Source: SIG299 sp045531895 (GTDB lineage: Bacteria > Bacillota > Clostridia > Lachnospirales > Lachnospiraceae). From it: a stretch of 64,000 bases of DNA. This document shows positions 43,056 through 51,624 of this stretch, piece after piece. The stretch is from the NCBI GenBank assembly GCA_045531895.1, contig JAZSEW010000016.1, positions 12,112-76,111 on the forward strand. The letters are read 5' to 3'. The notes under the pieces are model-generated. The model was not told the DNA's origin. It made no database searches and worked only from the letters and a program-made list of their open reading frames with translations. The translations under genes were made by a program, and so were the position numbers. Numbering within the stretch: the first letter of the stretch is position 1; every line of letters begins with the position of its first letter.

Positions 43056-44489
43056 CTAATACGCCTTGCCCCAGTAAACCATCTTCTTGGCAGGCTTTCC
43101 GCAGCATACGCAGGTGTCTGCGATGGTCTCCTGTGCAAATGGCATACAACGGGATGTAACACCTGCTGTTTCCTTTAAGCTGTCTTCACAGGCTCTGTCA
43201 CCACACCACATGGCACGGATGAAGCCCGGCTTGTTGGCAGCGATGTCAGCCATTTCTTCTGCAGTGTGGGCATCGTAGGTGTGCTCGTCACGATGCACTC
43301 TGGCACGCTCTAACATTTCCTTCTGAATCTTTTCTAAGAGCTTTGGAATTTCGGTTTCCAGCTCATCAATCGCAATAGCAACCTTCTCACCGGTATCACG
43401 TCTTGCAACCATAGCCTGACCTGCTTCGATATCCTTTGGTCCGATTTCAATACGAACCGGAACACCACGCATTTCATGCTCTGCAAACTTCCAACCCGGA
43501 CTCTTGTCAGAATCATCTACCTTAACGCGTACGTCCCCAAGCTTTTCACGAATCTTGTCAGCGGTTTCCAAAACACCCTCTGCCTGTTGGCGGATTGGAA
43601 TAATCACAACCTGAGTCGGAGCAATGGCAGGTGGCAGGACAAGGCCGTTATTGTCACCGTGAACCATGATAACCGCGCCGATGAGACGGGTTGTCATACC
43701 CCAGGAAGTCTGATGGACATACTGTAACTTATTTTCCTTATCGGTATACTGGATGTCAAATGCCTTGGCAAAACCATCACCGAAGTTATGACTGGTACCG
43801 GACTGTAATGCCTTACCGTCGTGCATGAGTGCTTCGATGGTGTAAGTGTCCTTTGCACCGGCAAACTTTTCTTTTTCTGTCTTCTGACCGCGCACCATTG
43901 GGATAGCAAGGGTATCCTCACAGAAGTCTGCATACAGGTTTAACATCTGGATGGTTCTTTCTTCTGCTTCTTCTGCCGTTGCGTGAGCTGTATGACCCTC
44001 CTGCCATAAAAACTCCATGGAACGAAGAAACGGTCTTGTGGTCTTTTCCCAACGAACCACAGAACACCACTGATTATATACCTTTGGTAAATCTCTGTGG
44101 GACTCGATAATTTTGGAATAGAAATCACAAAACAGAGTCTCAGAGGTTGGTCTTACGCACATTCTCTCCTGCAGCTTTTCGCCACCGCCATGAGTAACCC
44201 ACGCTACTTCCGGTGCAAAACCTTCTACATGATCCTTTTCCTTATTTAACAGGCTTTCCGGAATGAACATCGGCATATATACATTTTCCACACCGGTTGC
44301 CTTAAAGCGGGCATCCAGTTCTTTCTGAATTAACTCCCAAATGGCATAGCCGGTCGGGCGGATAATCATACAACCCTTAATACCGGAATACTCTACTAAT
44401 TCTGCTTTCTTCACAATGTCGGTATACCACTGTGCGAAATCCACGTCCATAGAGGTAATAGCCTCTACCTGTTTCTTTTCTTTAGCCAT
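43056..44489 (-). CDS. proS: Prolyl-tRNA synthetase, short archaeal/type-3 form
   Basis: 477 residues, lacking the bacterial editing insertion, as in the ProRS type with a carboxy zinc domain. Class II motifs are visible: motif 2 with RPTSETLFCDFYSKII and YNQWCSVVRWEKTTRPFLRSMEF, and the TGEKVAI anticodon-domain region. The zinc cysteines lie in WCGDRACE and CVCCGKPA, and the chain ends in the Tyr (GKAY) typical of this type. It charges tRNA-Pro. Regulated by a proline T-box leader, with an inserted hairpin element between T-box and gene. AAGGAGG is 7 bases upstream. Confidence 0.96.
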   Translation of the reverse strand: MAKEKKQVEAITSMDVDFAQWYTDIVKKAELVEYSGIKGCMIIRPTGYAIWELIQKELDARFKATGVENVYMPMFIPESLLNKEKDHVEGFAPEVAWVTHGGGEKLQERMCVRPTSETLFCDFYSKIIESHRDLPKVYNQWCSVVRWEKTTRPFLRSMEFLWQEGHTAHATAEEAEERTIQMLNLYADFCEDTLAIPMVRGQKTEKEKFAGAKDTYTIEALMHDGKALQSGTSHNFGDGFAKAFDIQYTDKENKLQYVHQTSWGMTTRLIGAVIMVHGDNNGLVLPPAIAPTQVVIIPIRQQAEGVLETADKIREKLGDVRVKVDDSDKSPGWKFAEHEMRGVPVRIEIGPKDIEAGQAMVARRDTGEKVAIAIDELETEIPKLLEKIQKEMLERARVHRDEHTYDAHTAEEMADIAANKPGFIRAMWCGDRACEDSLKETAGVTSRCMPFAQETIADTCVCCGKPAKKMVYWGKAY

Positions 44490-44515
44490 GATAAAATCCT
44501 CCTTTTCTTTTTAAA

Positions 44516-44700
44516 GCAGAGTGTTTCATGGGTATTTTTGTGAGTTTCTATATCCGTGTTCGTCTGACTCCTCCTACAGCTGTTCGTCTATCGTCAAACA
44601 TGCGGAACAAGTTCCGCTCATTTGCCATAGCCGCACAGCTGCAGGCTGAGATGCCGGACACTTGGATATAGAAATTCACAAAAATACAACTCTGTAACAC
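44516..44700. repeat. Long-armed inverted-repeat element in proS leader (family copy 2)
   Basis: Arms GTATTTTTGTGAGTTTCTATATCC (44532-44555, 24 positions) and GGATATAGAAATTC... (44664-44687) pair with one mismatch; AGAGT/ACTCT and GTGTT/AACAC extend it. The roughly 110-nt core reads CCGTGTTCGTCTGACTCCTC on the plus strand and GAGATGCCGGACACTTGG at the end, homologous to the clpB-leader element read on the minus strand. Outer arms differ between the two copies but are self-complementary in each. It lies between the T-box terminator and the proS ribosome site. Confidence 0.75.
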
Positions 44701-44769
44701 ACCCGCATAAAGAGAAAACCTCCGGATTTTATCTCATCCGTACACCCACTACGCGGGTAAGTTCTCTCC

Positions 44770-45025
44770 GATAAAAATAGAAAGGCCCCTTTTGTAGCCT
44801 TTCTGTGCTACAAAAGGGACCGAAAGTTCGGCGGTACCACCCTAATTAGCCAATTGAAATCAATCGACTCTCTCTCCTTGTCTTTATCGCAGACCTACGC
44901 TGCACTTTCATGCAGGGCTCCAAGGCAGGTTCCAAAACCGTTTGTGGGAAGCTTTCACCAACCGCTTCTTCTCTGAGCACGCAGGATTTTGTACTATTCC
45001 TTTTCTACGCCACGTTACTTATGTT
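44770..45025 (-). promoter_or_regulatory. T-box leader, proline specifier
   Basis: On the minus strand the T-box core TTAGGGTGGTACCGCC (44845-44830) is followed by a stem whose strands CCCTTTTGTAGC and GCTACAAAAGGGG pair, then CCTTTCTATTTTT as terminator (ending near 44774). Upstream are the AGAGAAGAAGCGG/GGTTGGTGAAAGC stem I signatures and GAACCUGCC, with CCU (44929-44927) as the proline specifier. Uncharged tRNA-Pro would favour the antiterminator and switch proS on. Confidence 0.93.
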
Positions 45026-45030
45026 TAACT

Positions 45031-45059
45031 ATTTTATGATGCAAACGGGGTTTTGTCAA
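45031..45059 (-). promoter_or_regulatory. proS promoter
   Basis: On the minus strand TTGACA (45059-45054), 17-base spacer, TAAAAT (45036-45031). Transcription would start about 8 bases further, at the beginning of the T-box leader. Confidence 0.85.
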
Positions 45060-45289
45060 GCGTAACTTACTATTTCTCCTGTCCCGGATATGACTGTGGC
45101 AATTCTCCGCGGCAAATCACGATTTTCTATGCAATATTTACTTTCAGATGCAGACATTGCTAGAAATGTGTCAGGAATACATGTCTGAAAATCCCTATAG
45201 CGCACTGACCTTTTTTTCGCTATTAATAAATATGACGGTTTCTTTATAAGGTATTTTTAACTTTTATTTGAACAAACAGGAGGATTACA
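45060..45289. other. Intergenic region between proS promoter and GH26-like gene
   Basis: About 230 bases hold the plus-strand promoter region of the next gene. No clear -35/-10 pair, operator or small gene was seen; AT-rich stretches near 45220-45260 probably contain the promoter. Confidence 0.4.
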
Positions 45290-46729
45290 ATGGACGACAA
45301 CAAGATTTATTCCCTTCATATGGGCAAAGCAAAATGTGCCGTAGACTTAGGCGACGGTTCCGAACGCGGCGAATATGTCAATCAGGATTATATTTTACAT
45401 ACTCTGGGCAGACCACACAGAAGCATTTCTTTAATGTACTGCTACTATCCGTTAGACGAAGGATGGCCGGGCAGAGCCAGCGTGGTTCATGCAAATCCTA
45501 ATGTATCTTTTGCCTGGGATTACCCATACGATGATTACTTCACTTATAAAGGTGGCTTAAACGGTAATACTGAGGGTGAACCTTTCAACTACATGAGAGA
45601 CATCCGTAAACACGGTCAGGATGTTACTCTCACCATGACAATCGACCCACACGTTTCTGATGAGCACTTAATTGCCATTGCCAAAGACTTAAAGCCATTC
45701 GGCCGTATTATGCTCCGAATCAACCACGAATGTACCGGTGACTGGTTCAGCTATACCAAGCGCTGTACTTACAAGGAAATCGGTGAATTTTACTGCCGTG
45801 CCCACCGCATTATCAAGGAGTATGCACCAAACGTGCAGACCATCCTTTGCACCGGCGGTGTAGAAGAAGGCAAAAATACTATCGAAAAAGAAGAAGACTT
45901 TGCAGACGCAGTCCGCTGTACCGATATGTGGTCCATTGACAAATACTTTGCGCTTCACTGGGGCTGGCCTTATGACGTAGCAGAACGCGGAGGAAGTTCC
46001 CACAGCCGTGGCAATATCCGTGATATCTATGACTACACAAAGAAAGCCTATGACCGCTTTTCCGAGCTTTGCGGCGGCGCCAAAAAGCCAATGATGATGA
46101 GCGAATTAAACGCTGACGGCGACGTTACAGGACCTTATGAGCAGGCTGATATGGTAAAAGAATTCTGCGACATTTTAAAGAAAGAAAACGCTACCTGGTT
46201 TACCAACTTCTCCATGTATCAGTTCCGTGACCGTGGACGTCTCGGTCTTGAAATCGAAGACCCTAACAATCCGGAGGTTGGTATTGCGCAGCCTCTCATG
46301 GAAACCTACAAGGAAATCATCCACGATGACTACTTTAAGCCGGAAATGACTGTAGGCGAAGAAGTGCAGCTTCCTCTTACCCTCCGCTGGGGCGGTGCAG
46401 AAGATGCGGAAGGTATTGCCATTCCTCTTCATTTTGAGGGAAACCCTCATTTCTGCGAGGCAGTATTTGATGATGACTCCAACCTGATGATGGAAATCAA
46501 CGGTTTCTGGTTTTACAAGTCTCCAAAAGCAAAGACCATCGACATGATGAGCGCATTCTTCAAGAAGCCGCTCACCGGTCCATGTGACTTAACCTTAAAG
46601 ATTTTTGCACCACCGGCAAACGGTGAAAACGATATTTCCACAGAGGATGGTTTATACAACAGCTATACCAGAATTGAAAAGCTGCCAAAGATCAGACTGA
46701 GATTTGAGCCTGTAGAATTAGCTAAATAA
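45290..46729 (+). CDS. GH26-like glycoside hydrolase (putative beta-mannanase-type), cytoplasmic
   Basis: 479 residues, no signal peptide. A TIM-barrel is suggested by RINHECTGDWFSYTKR near residue 148, where HE(C/M)xGxWF is the acid/base region of GH26 enzymes, and PMMMSELNADGDVTG near 265, in the place of the nucleophile strand. A carboxy beta-sandwich of about 130 residues follows (EEVQLPLTLRWGGAED). It might cut mannan or mixed-link glucan oligosaccharides; family membership is inferred from two motifs only. AGGAGG is 7-8 bases upstream. A strong terminator follows. Confidence 0.65.
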   Translation: MDDNKIYSLHMGKAKCAVDLGDGSERGEYVNQDYILHTLGRPHRSISLMYCYYPLDEGWPGRASVVHANPNVSFAWDYPYDDYFTYKGGLNGNTEGEPFNYMRDIRKHGQDVTLTMTIDPHVSDEHLIAIAKDLKPFGRIMLRINHECTGDWFSYTKRCTYKEIGEFYCRAHRIIKEYAPNVQTILCTGGVEEGKNTIEKEEDFADAVRCTDMWSIDKYFALHWGWPYDVAERGGSSHSRGNIRDIYDYTKKAYDRFSELCGGAKKPMMMSELNADGDVTGPYEQADMVKEFCDILKKENATWFTNFSMYQFRDRGRLGLEIEDPNNPEVGIAQPLMETYKEIIHDDYFKPEMTVGEEVQLPLTLRWGGAEDAEGIAIPLHFEGNPHFCEAVFDDDSNLMMEINGFWFYKSPKAKTIDMMSAFFKKPLTGPCDLTLKIFAPPANGENDISTEDGLYNSYTRIEKLPKIRLRFEPVELAK

Positions 46730-46732
46730 AAT

Positions 46733-46787
46733 AAAAAAAGGATATCTCCGGTGAACCGTCAGACGGTTCTTACCGGGATATCCTTTT
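46733..46787. terminator. Bidirectional terminator between GH26-like and GH3 genes
   Basis: AAAAAAGGATATC-CCGGTGAACCGTC pairs with GACGGTTCTTACCGG-GATATCCTTTTTT around a very short loop. A- and T-runs on the two sides serve the convergent genes. Confidence 0.9.
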
Positions 46788-46806
46788 TTGTCCGGAGTAG
46801 TTTCTC

Positions 46807-48963
46807 CTATGATAGTGTTTTATTTTCTGCAATCTGAATCCTAAATTCCTCTACCCCGGTGCCCGTGAGCCTGTTACTTCTTTTATCCGGCGCATGACCA
46901 CCTACATAAACGGTTGCACTGCCTGCAGTAAGCTTTAAAATACCTTCCTCATCAAAGAGTGCAAAGGCTTCCTGCGGAAGCTTGATAGAAATTGTCCTGC
47001 TTTCGCCTGCCGCAAGCACAATCTTCTTAATCCCCTTTAACTGGGCATTTGGAGTATTCTCCTGATTTACCTTTATGTAAACCTGAACGGTTTCTGCACC
47101 GTTCATCTTACCGGTATTGCTTACAGTTGCAGTTACAGTAACACCCTCTGCATCCGCAATATTCTTGTCAATCTTTACATCGCTGTAAGCAAAGGTGGTA
47201 TAGGAAAGACCATATCCAAACGGATATAAAGCTTCCGTCTGCATATAACGATAGGTTCTTCCCTTCATGCTATAGTCAGTGAACTCAGGAAGTTCATCGA
47301 CGGAACGGTAGAAGGTGATGGGTAATTTCCCTTCCGGATTCTTTTCACCAAAGAGGATATCAGCGATTGCCTTGCCACCCTGTGCCCCCGGATACCAGCC
47401 CTGGATAATGGCAGGAACATGCTCATCTGCCCAGTTTACTGCCAGTGCGGAACCGGATAATAGAATCAGTACAACCGGCTTGCCGCTGGCATAAATTTCT
47501 TCCAGAATATGCTGCTGTAAACCGGGAAGGTTAAGATTCGGCTTGTCACCACTGGCAAATTCATTACCGGTATCACCTTCTTCGCCTTCCAGTGTTGCAT
47601 CTAAGCCCAGGCAGGCAATCACAACGTCACTCTCTGCACATACACCACGCACCTCAGAAATACGATCATCCGCCTCGCCAAGGTTCTGCATCTTCTTATG
47701 GCTTAAGTGACAGCCTTCGGATGTCATAACACGCACGTCTTCACCAAGATAATCCTGCAAGCCTTCCAACACGGTCCAGTAACGGGATGCTGTCCCCTCA
47801 TAGTTACCTACCAAAGCAGCGCGGCTGTTGGCATTCGGTCCGATAACACCTATGGTCTTCAATTCCGACTTATTTAACGGAAGGATATTGCCTTCATTCT
47901 TTAACAGAACGATACATTTTTCTGCTGCCTTGCGGTTTAATTCACGCATTGGCTTACTGTCAACTACGGAGTAAGGAATTTTGCTAAACTTATTATTTTC
48001 CAGCTTGTCAAATACACCCAGCTTCATTCTGGTAGTGAATAAATTTACTAATGCTTCGTCCAGACGTGACTCTTTTACTCTTCCTTCTTCCACTGCCTGC
48101 TTTAAATAATGGAATAAATTACCGCAGTTTAAGTCACAGCCGTTATTCATTGCCATGGAAACGGACTCTACCGGAGTTTTAGTAACCATATGACCTTCAT
48201 GAAAATCCTTAATCGCCCAACAGTCGCTGACTACATGCCCTTCAAAGCCCCATTCGTCTCTTAAGATGTCCTGTAATAATTCTTTATGGCCACAGCACGG
48301 AGCACCGTTGGTACGGTTGTAAGCACCCATGACAGCCTCTACCTTTGCCTCCTGTACACATGCCTTAAATGCAGGAAGATAGGTTTCTCTCATATCCTGC
48401 TTACTTACCACCGCATCAAAGCTGTGACGAACCCCTTCCGGACCACTGTGTACCGCAAAGTGTTTTGCACAGGCTGCTGCCTTTAAATAATTTTCATCAT
48501 GTCCCTGTAAGCCCCGTATAAAACGTACCCCAAGGCGTGATGTAAGGTATGGGTCTTCCCCAAAGGTTTCATGACCGCGTCCCCAGCGTGGATCACGAAA
48601 AATGTTTACGTTTGGAGACCAGAAGGTCAGACCCTTGTAAATGTCACCGTCATCTGAAGCCTGCTGCATGTTAAACTTAGCACGCCCTTCCGTGGAAATG
48701 GCATCCGCCACCTCTTCCAGAAAATCCTCATCAAAAGTCGCCGCCAAACCGATTGCCTGTGGGAATACAGTAGCCACACCTGCACGGGCAACACCGTGCA
48801 ATGCTTCGTTCCACCAGTTATATTTCTTAATACCAAGACGTTCAATGCCCGGTGCCCAGTTGAGAGTCTGACCAACCTTCTCTTCTAATGTCATCTGTGC
48901 CACAAGCTCGGTGGCACGTTTTCGATATTCTGCAAGTTTTTCTTTATTATCTACGATATCCAT
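46807..48963 (-). CDS. GH3 beta-glucosidase/beta-xylosidase
   Basis: 718 residues, no signal peptide. The catalytic nucleophile lies in GHVVSDCWAIKDFHEGH; KHFAVHSGPEGVRH and EDPYLTSRLGVRFIRGLQG are typical GH3 barrel segments. An alpha/beta sandwich and a fibronectin-III-like carboxy domain complete the usual three-domain GH3 architecture. It releases terminal sugar residues from imported beta-linked oligosaccharides. It starts 10 bases after the LtaS-like gene, so the two are probably cotranscribed, an unusual pairing. Confidence 0.92.
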   Translation of the reverse strand: MDIVDNKEKLAEYRKRATELVAQMTLEEKVGQTLNWAPGIERLGIKKYNWWNEALHGVARAGVATVFPQAIGLAATFDEDFLEEVADAISTEGRAKFNMQQASDDGDIYKGLTFWSPNVNIFRDPRWGRGHETFGEDPYLTSRLGVRFIRGLQGHDENYLKAAACAKHFAVHSGPEGVRHSFDAVVSKQDMRETYLPAFKACVQEAKVEAVMGAYNRTNGAPCCGHKELLQDILRDEWGFEGHVVSDCWAIKDFHEGHMVTKTPVESVSMAMNNGCDLNCGNLFHYLKQAVEEGRVKESRLDEALVNLFTTRMKLGVFDKLENNKFSKIPYSVVDSKPMRELNRKAAEKCIVLLKNEGNILPLNKSELKTIGVIGPNANSRAALVGNYEGTASRYWTVLEGLQDYLGEDVRVMTSEGCHLSHKKMQNLGEADDRISEVRGVCAESDVVIACLGLDATLEGEEGDTGNEFASGDKPNLNLPGLQQHILEEIYASGKPVVLILLSGSALAVNWADEHVPAIIQGWYPGAQGGKAIADILFGEKNPEGKLPITFYRSVDELPEFTDYSMKGRTYRYMQTEALYPFGYGLSYTTFAYSDVKIDKNIADAEGVTVTATVSNTGKMNGAETVQVYIKVNQENTPNAQLKGIKKIVLAAGESRTISIKLPQEAFALFDEEGILKLTAGSATVYVGGHAPDKRSNRLTGTGVEEFRIQIAENKTLS

Positions 48964-48973
48964 CTGTCTTGCT

Positions 48974-51199
48974 CTACTCCTCTATTATATATTCCATCTC
49001 TTCTGTTTCACTTAACACAATTTCATCATTCCCCTGCTGCCGCACCGTAATATGATACCTGCCGTCTTCACCCTCCGGAAGCTCCGACGCTGCCAACAGC
49101 TGATCGTTTAAGAAAATTGTTTCCACCGTTTCTCCATTAATTGCAATTTTACTCCATTCCGTAAAATTCTTACCAAATACATATAACAACGGTTCATCCT
49201 CTGCCACCAGAGACTTTTTCATATATACTTCCCGAATCCGGATGGAATCTACACCCATCTGAAGTTCTGTCGGCTCATAAGGATTTTCTCCCTCGTATAC
49301 TTCCATACTGCCATACAGCATGTCATACATCAGCAGCTGCATGTTCTCCAGATAATCTTCCTCATCCTGTCGGTAAATATGATACTGCGGCATAATTCCT
49401 TCCTCCATGCCAAGCAGCTCTAATACTCTGGCACCCAACTGATAGGACTGCACATCCTTGTCCTCTCCTGAAAGCGTAAAATTGCTCCAAATGACATATT
49501 CCGTCTGAAACTCATTCTTATTCGTAAGCAGTTCTCCTGTCAATCCCAGGCTTGGCAGATGGTCTCCGTAAAGCACCAGCACCACATCTTCCTGACAGGC
49601 GCTCAGATTCAGCACCAGTTCCTTTAAGAAAGAATCCATTTCCCGCAGCTGATGTACATAATACAGATACTGATAATAATACTCAGCCAGTTCTTCCGGA
49701 AGTTGAACATCAATCAACTTGGCTGCAAGCATGGGTTCCTTCGGATATGCTCCATGCCCCTGCACGGAGATGGCATAAATATAGTCTTTTTCCTTTGTGG
49801 AACTCAACACCTTCATAATCTGACCAACCAGCACCCGGTCTTTTGCCCAGTTCAACTCGTTTACTTCCGCTTTTGCCATATATTCTACGGAAACATAACG
49901 GTCAAAGCCAAGGTTGGAAAATACAAGATGACGGTCATAAAACGTGCCATCATTATTGTGCATGGCACTGGTCGAATACCCCAGTCCTTTTAAAATATAG
50001 GCCATGCTTTCACAGGTGCGCTCCTTTAAAATTGTCTTATAAGGATATTCTCCCGGACCGAAGAAATCCAAATTCATACCGGTAATACACTCAAACTCCG
50101 TATTGGCAGTACCCGCACCAATGGATGGCACCTCTAAAAATCCACTCGGATAATTTTCCCGCAAAGAAGTAAAAAACGGAACCGGATCTTCTGTATATGA
50201 AAAATTTTCAATATATTTCACGTCAAAAAAGGACTCCAACTGCAAAAAGATAATATTCGGAGTATCCGGCCCGTCTTTCTCAGGTAATTCTGCTTCTCCC
50301 CGTGTTTCTTCCGGCAAGTCTGTAATGCCGGGCACCTCCGGCATCACAGATATTCCCTCTGTATCCTGTGCCGGCGTCTTCTCCGGCGTCTTCTCCGGCA
50401 CTTCTGCAGCTCCTGTCGGAGTCGGCACCGGCGTAGGTTCCTGAAGCAAAGCTGTCGGCTTTGGAAACTCTGTCACCAGTTCTTTCCCTTCCTGCTCTTC
50501 GAATTTTTCCAGAAAATCTCCCATGGTTTCTTCCGAATAATCCTCCGGACGCTCTACTCCCGTATTTAAAATGCTATTCATGAAGCAATACGGCAGACCG
50601 TTATCATGAAACGCCTGAGCAAGATTACCAAAATTTCGGTCCAAAAGTCCTGCCGCCATACCAACATCCGTCAGAACAAAGCACAACACAATCAGCAGAC
50701 CGCAAAAAGGAATCCGGTATGGATAATCAAGACTTCCCTCTTCCTTTTTGGCTTTCCGAAACAGATAAATACACATACCAATCACTGCAAGTACACCGGC
50801 AATTATCAATCCAACACCCAGCCAGGATAAATACCGGTTGGCAATTTGCAGGGCATCTTTAATCAGAATCAAATCCACTGCTGTAAACGGTGTGGTTCGA
50901 AAAGACAGTAATACCATATCCGTCACACCGATAGCCACCCATACAAACAGCACCAGCGACAACACAAAAATTCTTCGCCTAAACAACAGACAGACAGATG
51001 CCGTTGCTGCAATTATCAGCACATTATATAAAAATACTAACGGTTCCCTTAATACGAAAAGCCCCAAATCCAACACAGATTTTCTGGAACATAATTCCAC
51101 AAAAACGTAGCAAAGCAATGCCGGAAGGTAGCAGTTAAAAAAGAAGATTTTCCATAATTCTTTCCACTTTTGTTTGAATACAGACCATTTTTCTGTCAT
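48974..51199 (-). CDS. LTA synthase-like membrane sulfatase-fold phosphoglycerol transferase
   Basis: 741 residues. Five membrane helices (about 18-190) lead to a Pro/Thr/Glu-rich linker (KTPEKTPAQ and similar), then the extracellular sulfatase-fold domain beginning PNIIFLQLESFFDVKY with the nucleophile Thr in GAGTANTEFECITGM. The metal site continues with LYGDHLPSLG. A carboxy extension of about 95 residues (EDEPLLYVFGKNFTEWSKIAING) looks like an IPT/TIG-type beta fold, not usual in LtaS. It probably moves phosphoglycerol or a similar group onto a surface glycopolymer. Coupled to GH3 by a 10-base gap. Confidence 0.88.
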   Translation of the reverse strand: MTEKWSVFKQKWKELWKIFFFNCYLPALLCYVFVELCSRKSVLDLGLFVLREPLVFLYNVLIIAATASVCLLFRRRIFVLSLVLFVWVAIGVTDMVLLSFRTTPFTAVDLILIKDALQIANRYLSWLGVGLIIAGVLAVIGMCIYLFRKAKKEEGSLDYPYRIPFCGLLIVLCFVLTDVGMAAGLLDRNFGNLAQAFHDNGLPYCFMNSILNTGVERPEDYSEETMGDFLEKFEEQEGKELVTEFPKPTALLQEPTPVPTPTGAAEVPEKTPEKTPAQDTEGISVMPEVPGITDLPEETRGEAELPEKDGPDTPNIIFLQLESFFDVKYIENFSYTEDPVPFFTSLRENYPSGFLEVPSIGAGTANTEFECITGMNLDFFGPGEYPYKTILKERTCESMAYILKGLGYSTSAMHNNDGTFYDRHLVFSNLGFDRYVSVEYMAKAEVNELNWAKDRVLVGQIMKVLSSTKEKDYIYAISVQGHGAYPKEPMLAAKLIDVQLPEELAEYYYQYLYYVHQLREMDSFLKELVLNLSACQEDVVLVLYGDHLPSLGLTGELLTNKNEFQTEYVIWSNFTLSGEDKDVQSYQLGARVLELLGMEEGIMPQYHIYRQDEEDYLENMQLLMYDMLYGSMEVYEGENPYEPTELQMGVDSIRIREVYMKKSLVAEDEPLLYVFGKNFTEWSKIAINGETVETIFLNDQLLAASELPEGEDGRYHITVRQQGNDEIVLSETEEMEYIIEE

Positions 51200-51287
51200 A
51201 TAATATAGTTCCTTTCCTCAAACATACGAACATATATATAGCATACTTTGATGCAAAACACAAATTAAAAATTTCTTAGAAAAAGTA

Positions 51288-51349
51288 TTGACGAAAATAA
51301 TTTTTCATGTTAAACTCAACCCAACAATTAAATGATTGTTTAATTGTTG
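51288..51349 (+). promoter_or_regulatory. Promoter and ArsR-type operator of the metal-efflux operon
   Basis: TTGACG (51288-51293), 17-base spacer, TAAACT (51311-51316). Directly downstream, CAACAATTAAA (51322-51332), 6-base spacer, TTTAATTGTTG (51339-51349) is a perfect 11-bp inverted repeat with the size and AT-rich content of ArsR/SmtB sites. The operon's ArsR gene is at its far end. Confidence 0.75.
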
Positions 51350-51399
51350 AATATTTTAATTTAAACTAACATATGCTATCACACAGGAGGATTACTATT

Positions 51400-51621
51400 A
51401 TGAAGAAGACTTATCTTATCGAAGACCTTTGCTGCGCCAACTGCGCCAACAAAATTGAAACTCAAATTAAAGAATTAGACGGTGTTACTTCTGCCAGCTT
51501 AAACTTCATTGCCCAGAAGCTCTTTGTGGAATTTGAAGACCGCATTGCTGACACTATCACCGCATCTGTAGTAAAAATTGCCACTAAAATAGAACCGGAT
51601 GTTACTGTAGAGGAAGCATAA
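51400..51621 (+). CDS. Heavy-metal-associated (HMA) metallochaperone
   Basis: 73 residues with the HMA fold. The metal site CCANC (residues 11-15) gives the CxxC motif. It may pass metal to the P-type ATPase encoded three bases after its stop, which itself has no amino-terminal HMA domain. AGGAGG lies 9 bases before ATG 51400. Confidence 0.88.
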   Translation: MKKTYLIEDLCCANCANKIETQIKELDGVTSASLNFIAQKLFVEFEDRIADTITASVVKIATKIEPDVTVEEA

Positions 51622-51624
51622 GCC

